A stretch of DNA of 64,000 nucleotides from Streptomyces roseicoloratus (GTDB lineage Bacteria; Actinomycetota; Actinomycetes; Streptomycetales; Streptomycetaceae): assembly GCF_004117935.1 (NCBI RefSeq), contig NZ_SDOY01000116.1, positions 1-64,000 on the forward strand. The letters run 5' to 3'. Positions 8,382-16,250 of the stretch are shown here, piece after piece. The notes below the pieces were generated by a model. It searched no databases and had not been told where the DNA came from. It saw only the letters and a list, made by a program, of their open reading frames with translations. Numbering within the stretch: the stretch's first letter is position 1; every line of letters starts with the position of its first letter. Position numbers and translations under genes: made by a program.

Positions 8382-8818
8382 GGCTCTCCCATGCCGTGCG
8401 CGAGCTCCGCCCACACGATCTGCGCCGTCCCGTGGCCGGTGCGGTCCGCGCCCCAGGCCGCGCACAGGGCGTCGACCAGGATCAGCCCGCGGCCGCGCTC
8501 GTCCTCGCCGCAGTCGCGGATGCACGGCCCCGCGGGGCCGCCCTCGTCGCGTACGGCTATCCGCAGGCGCTCCTCGCCTTCCCGCAGCTCGCAGACGACG
8601 CGCGCGCTGGCCGTGTGCACGACGGCGTTGGTGACCAGTTCGGAGACGACCAGGGCGACGGTGTCGCGTATCTCGGGGTCGCAGCCCCAGAGGATGAGGC
8701 GTTCCTCGGCGAGCCGGCGGGCCCGGGCGACGGATTCGGTACGGGCGGCCAGCTCGAAGGCGAACCGGCGGAACTCGGCGTGCGGCCGTGGGCGCTGGGG
8801 CATGACGCGGCGGCTCAT
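8375..8818 (-). CDS. ATP-binding protein, anti-sigma regulatory factor type (HATPase_c_2)
   Basis: This 147-residue protein has a GHKL ATPase fold like the serine kinases RsbW and SpoIIAB. The N box is SELVTNAVVHT and the G1/G2 region is DERGRGLILVDALCAAWG. Streptomyces has many such short proteins, often paired with XRE and DUF397 genes; they are thought to control sigma factors or development, but few are characterised. The ATG at 8818 lies in an ATGA overlap with a possible 40-codon upstream gene. It is transcribed divergently from the XRE regulator across a region with a perfect palindrome, so shared control is likely. Confidence 0.87.
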   Translation of the reverse strand: MSRRVMPQRPRPHAEFRRFAFELAARTESVARARRLAEERLILWGCDPEIRDTVALVVSELVTNAVVHTASARVVCELREGEERLRIAVRDEGGPAGPCIRDCGEDERGRGLILVDALCAAWGADRTGHGTAQIVWAELAHGMGEPC

Positions 8819-8937
8819 GAGACCTGAGGAGTGCGCGTTACCAGAAGCCACGACCGGATCCTCACAACTGTGGGCAGGAGTGCCGCACCCCCCACCAGCG
8901 CGGCGAAGCGCACGACGGCATGGGGGTACCGGCTCAT
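8815..8937 (-). CDS. Possible 40-residue membrane peptide
   Basis: The frame MSRYPHAVV... has one hydrophobic stretch (FAALVGGAALLPTVV) flanked by arginines. Its TGA overlaps the ATG of the ATP-binding gene as ATGA, the arrangement of a coupled gene pair. There is no clear ribosome-binding site and the frame can be extended to 9030, so it may simply be open leader sequence. Confidence 0.3.
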   Translation of the reverse strand: MSRYPHAVVRFAALVGGAALLPTVVRIRSWLLVTRTPQVS

Positions 8938-8975
8938 CGGAATACTGTGCTCCCGGCGGGGACACTTGGCAAGTG

Positions 8976-8998
8976 GCACTCTGAAAATTGCAGAGTGC
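8976..8998. promoter_or_regulatory. Perfect palindrome, candidate XRE operator
   Basis: GCACTCTG (8976-8983), a 7-nt A+T-rich spacer AAAATTG, and CAGAGTGC (8991-8998) form a perfect 8-bp inverted repeat. It sits 68 bp before the XRE start, between divergent genes, so it could be bound by the regulator to control both. This is inferred from position and symmetry only. Confidence 0.65.
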
Positions 8999-9065
8999 GG
9001 TGTTCTCTCTGGACTGGCCTCGTGGCACACTTCGTCGAAACAGCGCGTCGGGGAGGTCGTGAAGA

Positions 9066-9941
9066 GTGAGCGAGCCGCGGTCCGCCCCCACGGTGGGACA
9101 GGTCGTCCTCGGCAGACGTCTGCAGGATCTGCGTGAGCGGTCCGGCCTCAAGCGGGAAGAGGCCGCCAGGATCCTCAGGGTGGCCCCGGCCACGATCCGG
9201 CGCATGGAGACCGCCGAGGTCGCGCTGAAGATCCCGTACGTCCAGCTGCTGCTGCAGGCGTACGGCGTCACGGACTCCGAGGCGGAGGCCTTCGTCGCCC
9301 TCGCGGAGGAGGCCAACCTCCCCGGCTGGTGGCAGCGGTTCCACGACGTGCTGCCCGGCTGGTTCTCCATGCACGTCAGCCTGGAAGGGGCCGCGAGCCT
9401 CATCCGGGCCTACGAACCCCAGCACGTCCCCGGTCTGCTGCAGACCGAGGACTACGCCCGCGCCATTCTGCGCAGCGGGGCCGTCGGTGGCGGCAGCGAC
9501 ACGGATGCCGCCGAGGAGACCGAGCGCCATGTAGCCCTCCGCATGGAGCGCCAGTCCCTGCTCACCAGGGAAGGCGCGCCCAGGTTCTGGGTGATCATGG
9601 ACGAGACGGTGTTCCGCCGACCGGTCGGCGACGGGCCCGAAGTGATGCGCGCCCAGCTCGACCGGCTGCTCGAAGCGTCCGAGCTGCCGAACGTCACCCT
9701 GCAGATCGCGGAGTACGCGTCCGGCCACCACCCCGGCACCTACGGACCGTTCGTCCTCTTCCGCTTCGCCATGCCCGAACTCCCGGACATGGTCTACAGC
9801 GAGTACCTGACCGGCGCCGTCTACCTGGACTCGCGCGCCGAGGTGGCCTCCCACCTCGAGGTGCTGGACCGCATGGCGGCCCAGGCCGCGACTGCACAAC
9901 GTACGAAGGAGATCCTCAGGGATCTCCGCAAGGAGCTGTGA
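9066..9941 (+). CDS. XRE-family regulator with DUF5753 domain
   Basis: This 291-residue protein has an N-terminal helix-turn-helix (about residues 11-65; RLQDLRERSGLKREEAARIL, then APATIRRMET). The C-terminal DUF5753 domain (about 100-285) shows the signatures YEPQHVPGLLQTEDYAR and RQSLLTREGAPRFWVIMDET. It belongs to the WhiJ-like group, which in Streptomyces is encoded beside a DUF397 protein and an ATP-binding protein and affects development or antibiotic production. The GTG start follows GGGAGG. The DUF397 gene starts immediately after the stop (TGAATG). Confidence 0.92.
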   Translation: MSEPRSAPTVGQVVLGRRLQDLRERSGLKREEAARILRVAPATIRRMETAEVALKIPYVQLLLQAYGVTDSEAEAFVALAEEANLPGWWQRFHDVLPGWFSMHVSLEGAASLIRAYEPQHVPGLLQTEDYARAILRSGAVGGGSDTDAAEETERHVALRMERQSLLTREGAPRFWVIMDETVFRRPVGDGPEVMRAQLDRLLEASELPNVTLQIAEYASGHHPGTYGPFVLFRFAMPELPDMVYSEYLTGAVYLDSRAEVASHLEVLDRMAAQAATAQRTKEILRDLRKEL

Positions 9942-10178
9942 ATGGACCGCATTTACAACGGCATGCCCGCCACCGAGCTCGGTGCCGAGGGATGGCACAA
10001 GCCGTGGAGCGGCGGGAACGGGGGCAACTGCGTGGAGGCCATGAAGCTGGCGGACGGCAGGATCGCCGTGCGACAGTCCGCGGACCCCGAAGGACCCGCG
10101 CTGATCTACACCCACGGCGAGATCGCCGCCTTCATCCAGGGGGCCAAATCCGGTCAGGCTGACTTCCTGCTCACCTGA
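9942..10178 (+). CDS. DUF397 domain protein
   Basis: This 78-residue protein is a DUF397 member. The family core is visible: W in PWSGGNGGNCVEAM, then VRQSADPEGPALIYTHGEIAAFI. Such proteins are partners or antagonists of the adjacent XRE regulator in Streptomyces loci. Its ATG immediately follows the TGA of the XRE gene, so both are probably translated from one message. Residues 60-78 form the usual C-terminal helix (AAFIQGAKSGQADFLL). Confidence 0.92.
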   Translation: MDRIYNGMPATELGAEGWHKPWSGGNGGNCVEAMKLADGRIAVRQSADPEGPALIYTHGEIAAFIQGAKSGQADFLLT

Positions 10179-10252
10179 ACCCCTTCCGCCCCGCCCGTCC
10201 ATCGCGTAACTCTTGCTGTACGTGCCGCCGTTCGTCCCGCCGAGGAGAGCCG

Positions 10253-11077
10253 ATGACCAGCCAGGAACCCGCCGCGTCCCCGCACGGCGGGATACGCATC
10301 GACACCAGCAAGCCGCACCCCGCGCGCATGTACGACTGGTTCCTGGGCGGCAAGGACAACTACCCGGTGGACGAGGAGATGGCGCGTCAGCTCCTCACCG
10401 TCGACGCCCGCGGCCGGGACATGGCCCGCGTCAACCGGGCCTTCATGCACCGCGCCATACGCTGGCTCAGCGCCGCCGGCGTGCGCCAGTACCTGGACGT
10501 CGGCACCGGCATCCCGACCGAGCCCAACCTGCACCAGATCGCGCAGGAGGCGGCGCCGGAGTCCCGGATCGTCTACTGCGACAACGACCCCATCGTGCTC
10601 GCGCACGCCGCCGCGCTGCTGCGCTCGACCCCGGAAGGCGCCACGGAGTACATCCAGGCGGACGCGCGCGAGCCCGAGGCCATCCTCGAAAGGGCCGGAA
10701 AGGTCCTTGATTTCGACCGTCCCATCGCCCTGTCGATGCTGGCCCTGCTCCACTTCGTGGGCGACGAGGACGGCGCGTACGACCTGGTCGCCAAGATCGT
10801 CGACAAGCTCGCCCCGGGCAGCTACCTCGTCCTCTCGCACGTCACCGGGGACTTCGACCCCGAGGGCGCGGCGAAGGCCTCCGCCATGTACAAGGCGCGC
10901 GGCCTGACCCTCCGCCCGCGCTCGCGCGAGGAGCTGGCGGCGTTCTTCGACGGCCTCGACCTCGTCGAGCCGGGCGTGTCCCTGACCGCCGAGTGGCACC
11001 CGGAGCTGGGCGAGCCCGTGCCCGTCCAGGGCGACGACCCGATCCCGGGCTGGGCGGCGGTCGGCCGCAAGCGCTGA
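10253..11077 (+). CDS. SAM-dependent methyltransferase, DUF574 family
   Basis: This 274-residue protein matches the actinobacterial DUF574 (methyltransf_19) family. The family start is clear in HPARMYDWFLGGKDNYPVDE, and the cofactor loop is LDVGTGIPTEPNLH. A later block, ILERAGKVLDFDRPIAL, is also conserved. Members are numerous in Streptomyces, often near regulators, and their substrates are unknown. GAGGAGAG lies just before the ATG. The gene follows the XRE/DUF397 pair by 74 bp in the same direction and may be part of the same unit. A stem-loop terminator follows. Confidence 0.9.
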   Translation: MTSQEPAASPHGGIRIDTSKPHPARMYDWFLGGKDNYPVDEEMARQLLTVDARGRDMARVNRAFMHRAIRWLSAAGVRQYLDVGTGIPTEPNLHQIAQEAAPESRIVYCDNDPIVLAHAAALLRSTPEGATEYIQADAREPEAILERAGKVLDFDRPIALSMLALLHFVGDEDGAYDLVAKIVDKLAPGSYLVLSHVTGDFDPEGAAKASAMYKARGLTLRPRSREELAAFFDGLDLVEPGVSLTAEWHPELGEPVPVQGDDPIPGWAAVGRKR

Positions 11078-11091
11078 CGCGTCCGCGCGAG

Positions 11092-11128
11092 GAGGCCCCG
11101 CCGGAGCACGTGCTCCGACGGGGCCTCA
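11092..11128. terminator. Bidirectional intrinsic terminator
   Basis: GAGGCCCCG and CGGGGCCTC enclose an inner GGAGCA/TGCTCC palindrome, giving a long hairpin between the convergent methyltransferase and M64 peptidase genes. Confidence 0.75.
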
Positions 11129-11151
11129 CCCGTTTCCCGCCTGCCTCCGTC

Positions 11152-13068
11152 CTACGGCCGCACCAGCGTCACCAGGAAGCGCTGCGCACGGCCGACGTTG
11201 CCGGCCGCGTCGACCGTGCGGTACTCGATCGTGTGGGTGCCGTAGTCCGGCGTGGCGTCGTCCCACGGCACCGCGCGGCTCCGGCCCAACTTGCCGTACA
11301 CGAGATCGTCGATCACCGTGCCCGACGGCGAGAAGAGGAACGGCGCGCCGGCGTCCGTCGGCCAGCCGTAGTACGTGTACCAGCCGTCACCGTCCACCCG
11401 GAACTGGCTCACCACGGCGCCCTCCTGGTCGTCCCGCGCGGTCAGCCGCATGGTGAACGCCCCGTCGTAGACGTACTCCACCGGCTGCCCCGGCCGCCGC
11501 ACCGTGCGCAGCGGCGGCGACAGCTCGTACGCGACGGAGGCGGCCGTCCCGTCCACCGTCCACCTCAGCTCCTGTGCCGTTCCCGGAATCCGGGCGGTCA
11601 GCGTGTGGGTGCCCGGGGTCAGGCGCAGCGAACGCAGGTCCAGGTCACGGTCGTTGCCCGGGTTGGCCACCGGCCGGCCGTCCAGCGCCCAGGTCACGAC
11701 CGGGGCGTGGCGAACGGGGTGTGTCGTGTCGGCGTGCACCACCGAACGCGCGCTCACGGGAGCCGACGTCGCCGTGTGGCCGGTGAACGCCGCCCGCGCG
11801 CCGTCCGACGGCGTGCCCAGCGCCGGGTTCACCGTCCAGCGCACCGTACGGGTCAGGGCCGCCGAGCCGCGCACCGCCGGGTCGCGGACGAACGGCGTCG
11901 GGTCGGTGACCGTCGCCGTCAGCGCGTACGTACGGCCCCGGCGCAGGTCCAGGCCGCGCAGATCCAGCGTGCGGGCGCCGGCGGTCGGCAGCGGGCGGTC
12001 GTCGAGCCGCCATTCCACGGCCAGTTCACCGCCCACCGGGTGCAGCGTGTCCACCCACACCGTCCGGTCCGCGCCGAGCGGCCGCTCGGAGGGCGTGTGG
12101 TCCTGCACCAGGTTCACCTTCGCGGAGATCGCCCGCACCATCACCTCGCGCTCGACCTGGTCGAAGGCGTAGCCGAGGGTCTTCATGAGCGAGTGACGGC
12201 TCGGCCGCCACACGTCCCGCGTGCTGTACAGCCCGCCCTCGTGGCGGCCGATGACCCCGCCGGACTCGCTCTCCTCACCCAGCCAGCGCCACCACTTCGC
12301 CCGCTGGTCCCGCATCTGCCGCTCGGTCAGGAGCGTGTGATGGACGGAGGACGGCTCGCCGCCCTGGTACGCGGCGCCCGGCACCCCGCGGGCGTAGTAG
12401 TCGTACTCGTCCTGCAGGTTGCCCAGTGAATGGCCGATCTCGTGCGGGGTGATGAGCGCCGACAGCGCGTTGCCGCCGGACGCGGTCGCGTAACTCCCGC
12501 CCGCACCACCGTAGGTGGAGCTGTTCGCGAGCGCCACGACCTGACGGTTGGCGCTGCTCGTGCCCGGCACCAGGTCGGCCGCCGCCGCGGCCTTCCCGCT
12601 GTCCACCGTGAGCAGCCGCTGCACGCTGTCCGGGTTGCAGCCGCCCCAGAAGCCCATGTCGAGGGCCGTGTCGCGGGCCGGGGCGCCGAGCGAGGGGTCG
12701 CAGTCCACGCCGGACTCGGCCGAGGGCAGCTCCACCGCCCACACGTTGACGTACGAGCGGTACGAGGCGAACGGCTCGATGCTCCACAGCATGCTCAGAT
12801 GCCGCTCCACGTCCGCCCGGAACCGGGGCAGTTCGGCGGCCGTGTAGCCGTCGCCCATGACCACCAGGTTGAACCGCTTGTCCGCGGGCCCGGTCGTCTG
12901 CACCGGGACCACCACCGCCCCGGGCGGCGCCGTCGCTCCCGCGGGCTCCCCGGCCGGCGCGCTGCCGGCGGCCGGGGAACCCGTGCTCAGGACGCCCGCG
13001 GCCAGCAGTAAGGCCGCGGCGAGCCGGGCAACTCCTCTTCGCACACCCGTGCGTCGCAGTGAAGTCAT
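11152..13068 (-). CDS. Secreted M64-family zinc metallopeptidase
   Basis: This 638-residue exported protein matches the IgA-peptidase M64 family. A signal peptide covers about residues 1-35 (RLAAALLLAAGVLSTGSPAAG). The peptidase domain begins near 60 with FNLVVMGDGYTAAEL, a family hallmark. The zinc-binding site is HEIGHSLGNLQDEYD (His209, Glu210, His213), and the acidic residues after it may complete metal binding. The C-terminal 300 residues look like beta-sandwich modules, possibly for substrate or wall binding. Streptomyces homologues are annotated as M64 peptidases, but the natural substrate is probably not immunoglobulin. The ATG at 13068 is chosen to give a normal signal peptide. Confidence 0.88.
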   Translation of the reverse strand: MTSLRRTGVRRGVARLAAALLLAAGVLSTGSPAAGSAPAGEPAGATAPPGAVVVPVQTTGPADKRFNLVVMGDGYTAAELPRFRADVERHLSMLWSIEPFASYRSYVNVWAVELPSAESGVDCDPSLGAPARDTALDMGFWGGCNPDSVQRLLTVDSGKAAAAADLVPGTSSANRQVVALANSSTYGGAGGSYATASGGNALSALITPHEIGHSLGNLQDEYDYYARGVPGAAYQGGEPSSVHHTLLTERQMRDQRAKWWRWLGEESESGGVIGRHEGGLYSTRDVWRPSRHSLMKTLGYAFDQVEREVMVRAISAKVNLVQDHTPSERPLGADRTVWVDTLHPVGGELAVEWRLDDRPLPTAGARTLDLRGLDLRRGRTYALTATVTDPTPFVRDPAVRGSAALTRTVRWTVNPALGTPSDGARAAFTGHTATSAPVSARSVVHADTTHPVRHAPVVTWALDGRPVANPGNDRDLDLRSLRLTPGTHTLTARIPGTAQELRWTVDGTAASVAYELSPPLRTVRRPGQPVEYVYDGAFTMRLTARDDQEGAVVSQFRVDGDGWYTYYGWPTDAGAPFLFSPSGTVIDDLVYGKLGRSRAVPWDDATPDYGTHTIEYRTVDAAGNVGRAQRFLVTLVRP

Positions 13069-13167
13069 GGGGCGCGACCCTAGGCCACGCCCCCGACCCC
13101 GTAAAGACGGCCGTCGGCCGTCCACGCCGTCCGTGGCGCAGATGGCCGTCCGTGGCGCGGAGAGGCG

Positions 13168-14511
13168 TCAGTGGCGCAGGTAGGCGAGCCCCGCGTGCTC
13201 GGCGGCGTAGCCGTCGACCAGCCGGCGGGCCACCGTCACCGAGTCGACCAGCGGATGCAGCGCGAAGGCCTTCACCGCCGTCGCCCGCGAACCGCTCTCC
13301 GCGGCGGCCAGCACCTCGCGCTCCACCGCCTTCACGGCCGTCACCAGACCCACCGCGTGGTACGGCAGCGGATCCACCGCCACCGGATGGGCGCCGGCCG
13401 CGTCGACGAAGCACGGCACCTCGATCACGGCGTCCGCGTCGAGCACCGAAAGGGTGCTCCGGTTACGGACGTTGAGGATCAGCGTGGCCCGCTCGTTGCG
13501 CGCGATGGCCCGCATCAGCGCCAGGGCCACCTTCTCGTAGCCGCCCGACTCCAGGTCCGCCTCGTCGCGCTCGCCGACCCCCGCCGCCTCCCGGTTGTGC
13601 GCCATGTACGTCGCCTCACGGTCGGCCAGGACCCGGTGCCAGGTGGCCAGGGGAGGAGTGTCGGGCTTGCCCATCTCCTCGTAGAATCCCGCCTGCTGGT
13701 CGTACAGGTAGGCCCCGCGGGTGCGCTCCGCCTCGCGGTAGGCACGGACCGCCTCGCGGTTGAAGTAGTAGTAGTGCAGGTACTCGTTGGGAACCGCGCC
13801 GAGCGAGCGCAGCCACTCCGTCCCGAAGAGCCTGCCCTCCTCGAACGAGCCGAGCAGCGCGTCGTCCTCGAAGAGCCGGGGCAGCACGTCATGTCCGCCG
13901 ACCTTCAACCCCCGTAGCCAGCCGAGGTGGTTGAGGCCCACGTAGTCGATCCACGCCTCGTCCGGTGCCGCGCCGAGCACCCGCGCCACCCGGCGGCCGA
14001 GACCCACCGGCGAGTCGCAGATGCCGACCACCCGGTCGCCGAGGATCCGCGACATCGCCTCGGTGACCATCCCGGCCGGGTTGGTGAAGTTGATGACCCA
14101 GGCGTCCGGGGCGAGCTCCGCGATCCGCCGCGCGATGTGCGTGACCACGGGGAGTGTCCGCAGCCCGTACGCGATGCCGCCGGCGCCCACCGTCTCCTGG
14201 CCGAGCACGCCCTCCGCCAGCGCGATCCGCTCGTCGGCGGCCCGGCCCGCGAGCCCGCCCACCCGGATGGCGGAGAAGACGAAGTCCGCGCCGCGCAGCG
14301 CCTCGTCGAGATCGGTCGTCGCCGTCACCGCCGGCGCGTCCGGCACGCCCTCGCCCTGCTCGGCGAGCACCCGGGCGATCGCCGACAGGCGCGCCGCGTC
14401 GAGGTCGAACAGCGTGACCTGGGTGACCCGCCCCTCGGCGTGGTCGCCGAGCAGGGCGCCGTACACCAGCGGCACCCGGAATCCGCCGCCTCCGAGAATC
14501 GTCAGTCTCAT
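13168..14511 (-). CDS. Family 4 glycoside hydrolase (6-phospho-beta-glucosidase type)
   Basis: This 447-residue enzyme has the NAD-binding start of GH4 (LTILGGGGFRVPLVYGALL), which uses NAD and a divalent metal in an oxidation-elimination mechanism. The motif NFTNPAGMVTEAM and GDRVVGICDSPVGLGRRVA are conserved, with the Cys that helps bind metal, and NHLGWLRGLKVGG provides a metal-ligand His. The sequence is closest in pattern to 6-phospho-beta-glucosidases (CelF/LicH-like). No PTS or sugar transporter lies beside it. The start codon is 17 bp from the divergent VOC gene, so the two share a very short promoter region. Confidence 0.9.
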   Translation of the reverse strand: MRLTILGGGGFRVPLVYGALLGDHAEGRVTQVTLFDLDAARLSAIARVLAEQGEGVPDAPAVTATTDLDEALRGADFVFSAIRVGGLAGRAADERIALAEGVLGQETVGAGGIAYGLRTLPVVTHIARRIAELAPDAWVINFTNPAGMVTEAMSRILGDRVVGICDSPVGLGRRVARVLGAAPDEAWIDYVGLNHLGWLRGLKVGGHDVLPRLFEDDALLGSFEEGRLFGTEWLRSLGAVPNEYLHYYYFNREAVRAYREAERTRGAYLYDQQAGFYEEMGKPDTPPLATWHRVLADREATYMAHNREAAGVGERDEADLESGGYEKVALALMRAIARNERATLILNVRNRSTLSVLDADAVIEVPCFVDAAGAHPVAVDPLPYHAVGLVTAVKAVEREVLAAAESGSRATAVKAFALHPLVDSVTVARRLVDGYAAEHAGLAYLRH

Positions 14512-14528
14512 GCCCGTACGCTACCGGG

Positions 14529-14918
14529 ATGCAGGTACTGAGCAGCAGGATTCTGCTCCGCCCGACCGACCCCGAGCGCTCCCGGCGCTTCTACGGCGAG
14601 ACCCTCGGCCTGGCCGTCTACCGCGAGTTCGGCACCGGCCCGGACCGCGGCACGGTCTACTTCCTCGGCGGCGGCTTCCTCGAACTCTCCGGCCGCGCCG
14701 CCGCCCCGCCGCCGGAGACCGGCATCCGGATCTGGCTCCAGGTCGCGGACGTCCACGCGGCCCGCGAGGAACTGCGCGGCAGACCCGACGCCCACGTCCT
14801 GCGCGAACCGGTCACCGAGCCGTGGGGCCTGGTCGAGATGTGGCTGGCCGACCCGGACGGCGTACGGATCGCCGTGGTGGAGGTCCCGGAGGGACACCCG
14901 CTGCGGTACCGGCCGTGA
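14529..14918 (+). CDS. VOC-superfamily (glyoxalase-like) protein
   Basis: This 129-residue protein is one vicinal-oxygen-chelate module. The first half begins SRILLRPTDPERSRRFYGET and the second ends EMWLADPDGVRIAVVEVP, the typical pair of beta-alpha-beta-beta-beta repeats with a terminal acidic metal ligand position. Proteins of this size include resistance proteins, isomerases and dioxygenase-like binders, so the activity is open. It diverges from the GH4 gene with only 17 bp between start codons. Confidence 0.82.
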   Translation: MQVLSSRILLRPTDPERSRRFYGETLGLAVYREFGTGPDRGTVYFLGGGFLELSGRAAAPPPETGIRIWLQVADVHAAREELRGRPDAHVLREPVTEPWGLVEMWLADPDGVRIAVVEVPEGHPLRYRP

Positions 14919-15058
14919 GCGACGGGGGCGGGGTCGCGGCGATCCTCTGCGCCCGTACGCCCTGCATCCCTCCGCCTACGCCGTCACGCCCCTACGCCCG
15001 TTTCGCCCGGGGTACCCCCGCCGGTCGTTTCAAGATCACTTGAGTGCAGAATGTCCGC

Positions 15059-15652
15059 ATGGCGAACACGAACATGCCCAAGAAGGCAGTGCTCGAGGAC
15101 GCCGGGGACATCAGCCACACGCTGGCCCTGGCCTTCGACGACGATCCGATGATGCGCTGGTTCTTCCCCGAGGACGCCTCCCGCCAGGCCACCCTCGGCC
15201 GCTACTTCTCGACCCTCTTCACCCGCCAGTACCTGCTGAACGGCCTGTGCGAGCGCACCGACGCCGCGGCCGCCTTCTGGGTGCCCACCGAGGCGCAGGA
15301 GAAGGCGGTGCCGGACGCGGACACCATCCAGGAGCTCATCGGCATCCTGGGCGACCGGGCCGGCCTGTTCAAGGAGGCCGTCGAGACGGCCGCCGCGCAC
15401 ACGCCTCAGGACCCCCACTGGTCGCTCGCCCTCATAGGTGCCGCGCCCGCCGCCCAGGGCAAGGGCCAGGGCGCCGCGCTGCTCCGCTCCGGCCTCGCCC
15501 AGGCCGACGCGGCGGGGCAGGCGGTCTACCTGGAGTCCTCCAAGGCCGCCAACATCCCGGTGTACGAGCACTTCGGCTTCACCGTGCGCGAGGAGTTCGC
15601 GCTGCCGGGCGGCGGCCCGGTGCTGTGGGGGATGTGGCGCGACCCGCGCTGA
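15059..15652 (+). CDS. GNAT-family N-acetyltransferase
   Basis: This 197-residue protein has the GNAT acetyl-CoA-binding motif A: LALIGAAPAAQGKGQGAALL, where QGKGQGAA is the pyrophosphate loop. The conserved C-terminal block YLESSKAANIPVYEHFGFTV is motif B. The acceptor substrate is unknown. ATG at 15059 is used; a GTG at 15044 would add five residues, and neither has a good ribosome-binding site, so translation may be leaderless. It stands alone between small unrelated genes. Confidence 0.85.
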   Translation: MANTNMPKKAVLEDAGDISHTLALAFDDDPMMRWFFPEDASRQATLGRYFSTLFTRQYLLNGLCERTDAAAAFWVPTEAQEKAVPDADTIQELIGILGDRAGLFKEAVETAAAHTPQDPHWSLALIGAAPAAQGKGQGAALLRSGLAQADAAGQAVYLESSKAANIPVYEHFGFTVREEFALPGGGPVLWGMWRDPR

Positions 15653-15748
15653 CCCGCGCTGACCCGTGCCGGCCGGGGTGCCGGGACGGTGACCCCGGAG
15701 CCGGCACCTCGATGGGGCGGGCGGCGGCGGGCGCGCGACAATGAGCGC

Positions 15749-16210
15749 ATGTCCCGACGCAAGGCCCGCCCCGCCCGTACCGCCCGCCCCGCCGGCTCCG
15801 CGCGCAACGCCCCTCCGGCCGTCACCGCCGACTCGCCCTGCCCGTGCGGGCTGCCGGCCACGTACGGCGCGTGCTGCGGCCGTTTCCACTCCGGGCCGGC
15901 GACCGCGCCGACCGCCGAACTGCTCATGCGGTCCCGCTACAGCGCGTTCGTCGTCCGCGACGAGCCCTATCTGCTGCGCACCTGGGCGCCGGAGACCCGG
16001 CCCGCCGAGGTCGATTTCGACCCGGAGCTGCGGTGGGCGGGGCTGGAGATCGAGGAGACGAGCGACGGCACGGCCTTCCACCAGCGCGGCACCGTGACCT
16101 TCCGGGCCCGCTTCACGCACGAGGGCGCGCCGGGCGAGCTCCACGAACGCAGCCGGTTCACCCGGCACGAGGGCGCCTGGGTGTACGCGGACGGCGACTT
16201 CCTGGACTGA
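15749..16210 (+). CDS. YchJ-family (UPF0225) protein with SEC-C-like metal-binding motif
   Basis: This 153-residue protein begins with a basic Ala/Arg/Pro-rich stretch and then the family metal-binding motif CPCGLPATYGACCGRFH (about residues 31-47). The rest is an NTF2-like domain with TAELLMRSRYSAFVVRDEPY and FHQRGTVTFRARF, as in E. coli YchJ. The family function is unknown. It is a conserved single-copy type and is not obviously tied to its neighbours. Confidence 0.85.
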   Translation: MSRRKARPARTARPAGSARNAPPAVTADSPCPCGLPATYGACCGRFHSGPATAPTAELLMRSRYSAFVVRDEPYLLRTWAPETRPAEVDFDPELRWAGLEIEETSDGTAFHQRGTVTFRARFTHEGAPGELHERSRFTRHEGAWVYADGDFLD

Positions 16211-16250
16211 GCGGCGGGAGCGGCGCGCGTCCCGTCCTTGGCCGTAACGC

